From Spirochaetaceae bacterium (GTDB lineage Bacteria; Spirochaetota; Spirochaetia; Sphaerochaetales; Sphaerochaetaceae), in NCBI GenBank assembly GCA_003454065.1, contig DMKZ01000123.1, positions 1-6,083 on the forward strand: a stretch of 6,083 bases of DNA. Reading direction: 5' to 3'. Each line of letters starts with the position of its first letter. Position 1 is the stretch's first letter. Under the pieces are notes generated by a model. That model saw only the letters and a list, made by a program, of their open reading frames with translations. It searched no databases and was not told the origin of the DNA. The translations under genes were made by a program, and so were the position numbers. Positions 6,069 to 6,083 of the stretch are shown one piece after another.

Positions 6069-6083
6069 GCAGGTGCTCGCCAT
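6061..6083. repeat. 23-base direct repeat, copy 2 (at window edge)
   Basis: Partner of the copy at 5905-5927, with 21 of 23 bases identical. It ends exactly at the window boundary, so the true repeat may extend further right. The preceding flank is a GGGCG...CGCCC hairpin, whereas copy 1 is preceded by ordinary sequence. Confidence 0.7.

Larger units (their letters stand above)
5641..6083. other. GC-rich, inverted-repeat-dense block, possible repeat element
   Basis: From 5701 to 5880, 129 of 180 bases are G or C (about 72%), against 42% in a sampled coding line (2701-2760) and 28% around 4441-4500. The block is packed with inverted repeats (5648-5669, 5702-5722, 5731-5760, 5846-5883, 5997-6048, 6053-6068) and contains a 23-base near-perfect direct repeat (5905-5927 and 6061-6083). 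Open frames on both strands give Arg- and Ala-rich low-complexity products with no domain and no properly spaced ribosome binding site, as expected when GC-rich DNA lacks stop codons by chance. The best reading is a non-coding repeat element, a structured RNA or acquired DNA. It runs off the right edge, so its boundary is unknown. Confidence 0.6.

Noticed and set aside
5641..6083. CRISPR array or tRNA/rRNA gene
   Set aside because: Only two copies of the 23-base repeat occur, 156 bases apart, with no regular spacers. No cloverleaf or rRNA signature is visible.

Overview
The window looks like an ordinary chromosomal segment of a Gram-negative-type bacterium. The best guess is a Treponema-like spirochaete, held with moderate to low confidence. 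The reasons are moderate GC content (about 42% in a sampled coding line), two adjacent LptF/LptG-type permeases, a lipoprotein with a loose lipobox of the kind spirochaetes tolerate, and a decayed ATPase of the AAA_14/DUF4143 type, a family often present in many copies in such genomes. No database search was possible.

All convincing genes are on the minus strand, so the biological order runs from right to left. At the far right, 5641-6083 is a GC-rich, gene-poor block. It is crowded with inverted repeats, holds a 23-base direct repeat, and may be a dispersed repeat element. Next (5426 to about 4502) is the wreck of a DUF4143-type ATPase gene, with four apparent frameshifts and a large internal deletion. 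An AT-rich gap follows, and then a tight three-gene unit: an lptF-like permease (4432-3140), an lptG-like permease (3143-2055) and an unrecognised lipoprotein gene (2055-1324). These overlap by 4 bases and by 1 base, so they are almost certainly one operon with coupled translation. The two permeases would form the inner-membrane half of a lipopolysaccharide or lipid export machine of the LptB2FG type. The lipoprotein may be an envelope partner, but that rests on position only.

The last gene is ilvE (1226-210), a branched-chain amino acid aminotransferase with all expected fold-type IV motifs. It has its own well-formed sigma-70-like promoter at 1316-1288 and a textbook intrinsic terminator at 172-146. 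No clear terminator separates the lipoprotein gene from ilvE, so read-through from the lpt unit is possible. The first 145 bases hold a strong hairpin and a short open frame running off the left edge, neither of them secure.

I did not find an obvious new defence, mobile or regulatory system. The items most worth a second look are the structured GC-rich block, the degraded ATPase, the enlarged LptF periplasmic domain and its linked lipoprotein, and the inverted repeat framing the ilvE promoter.
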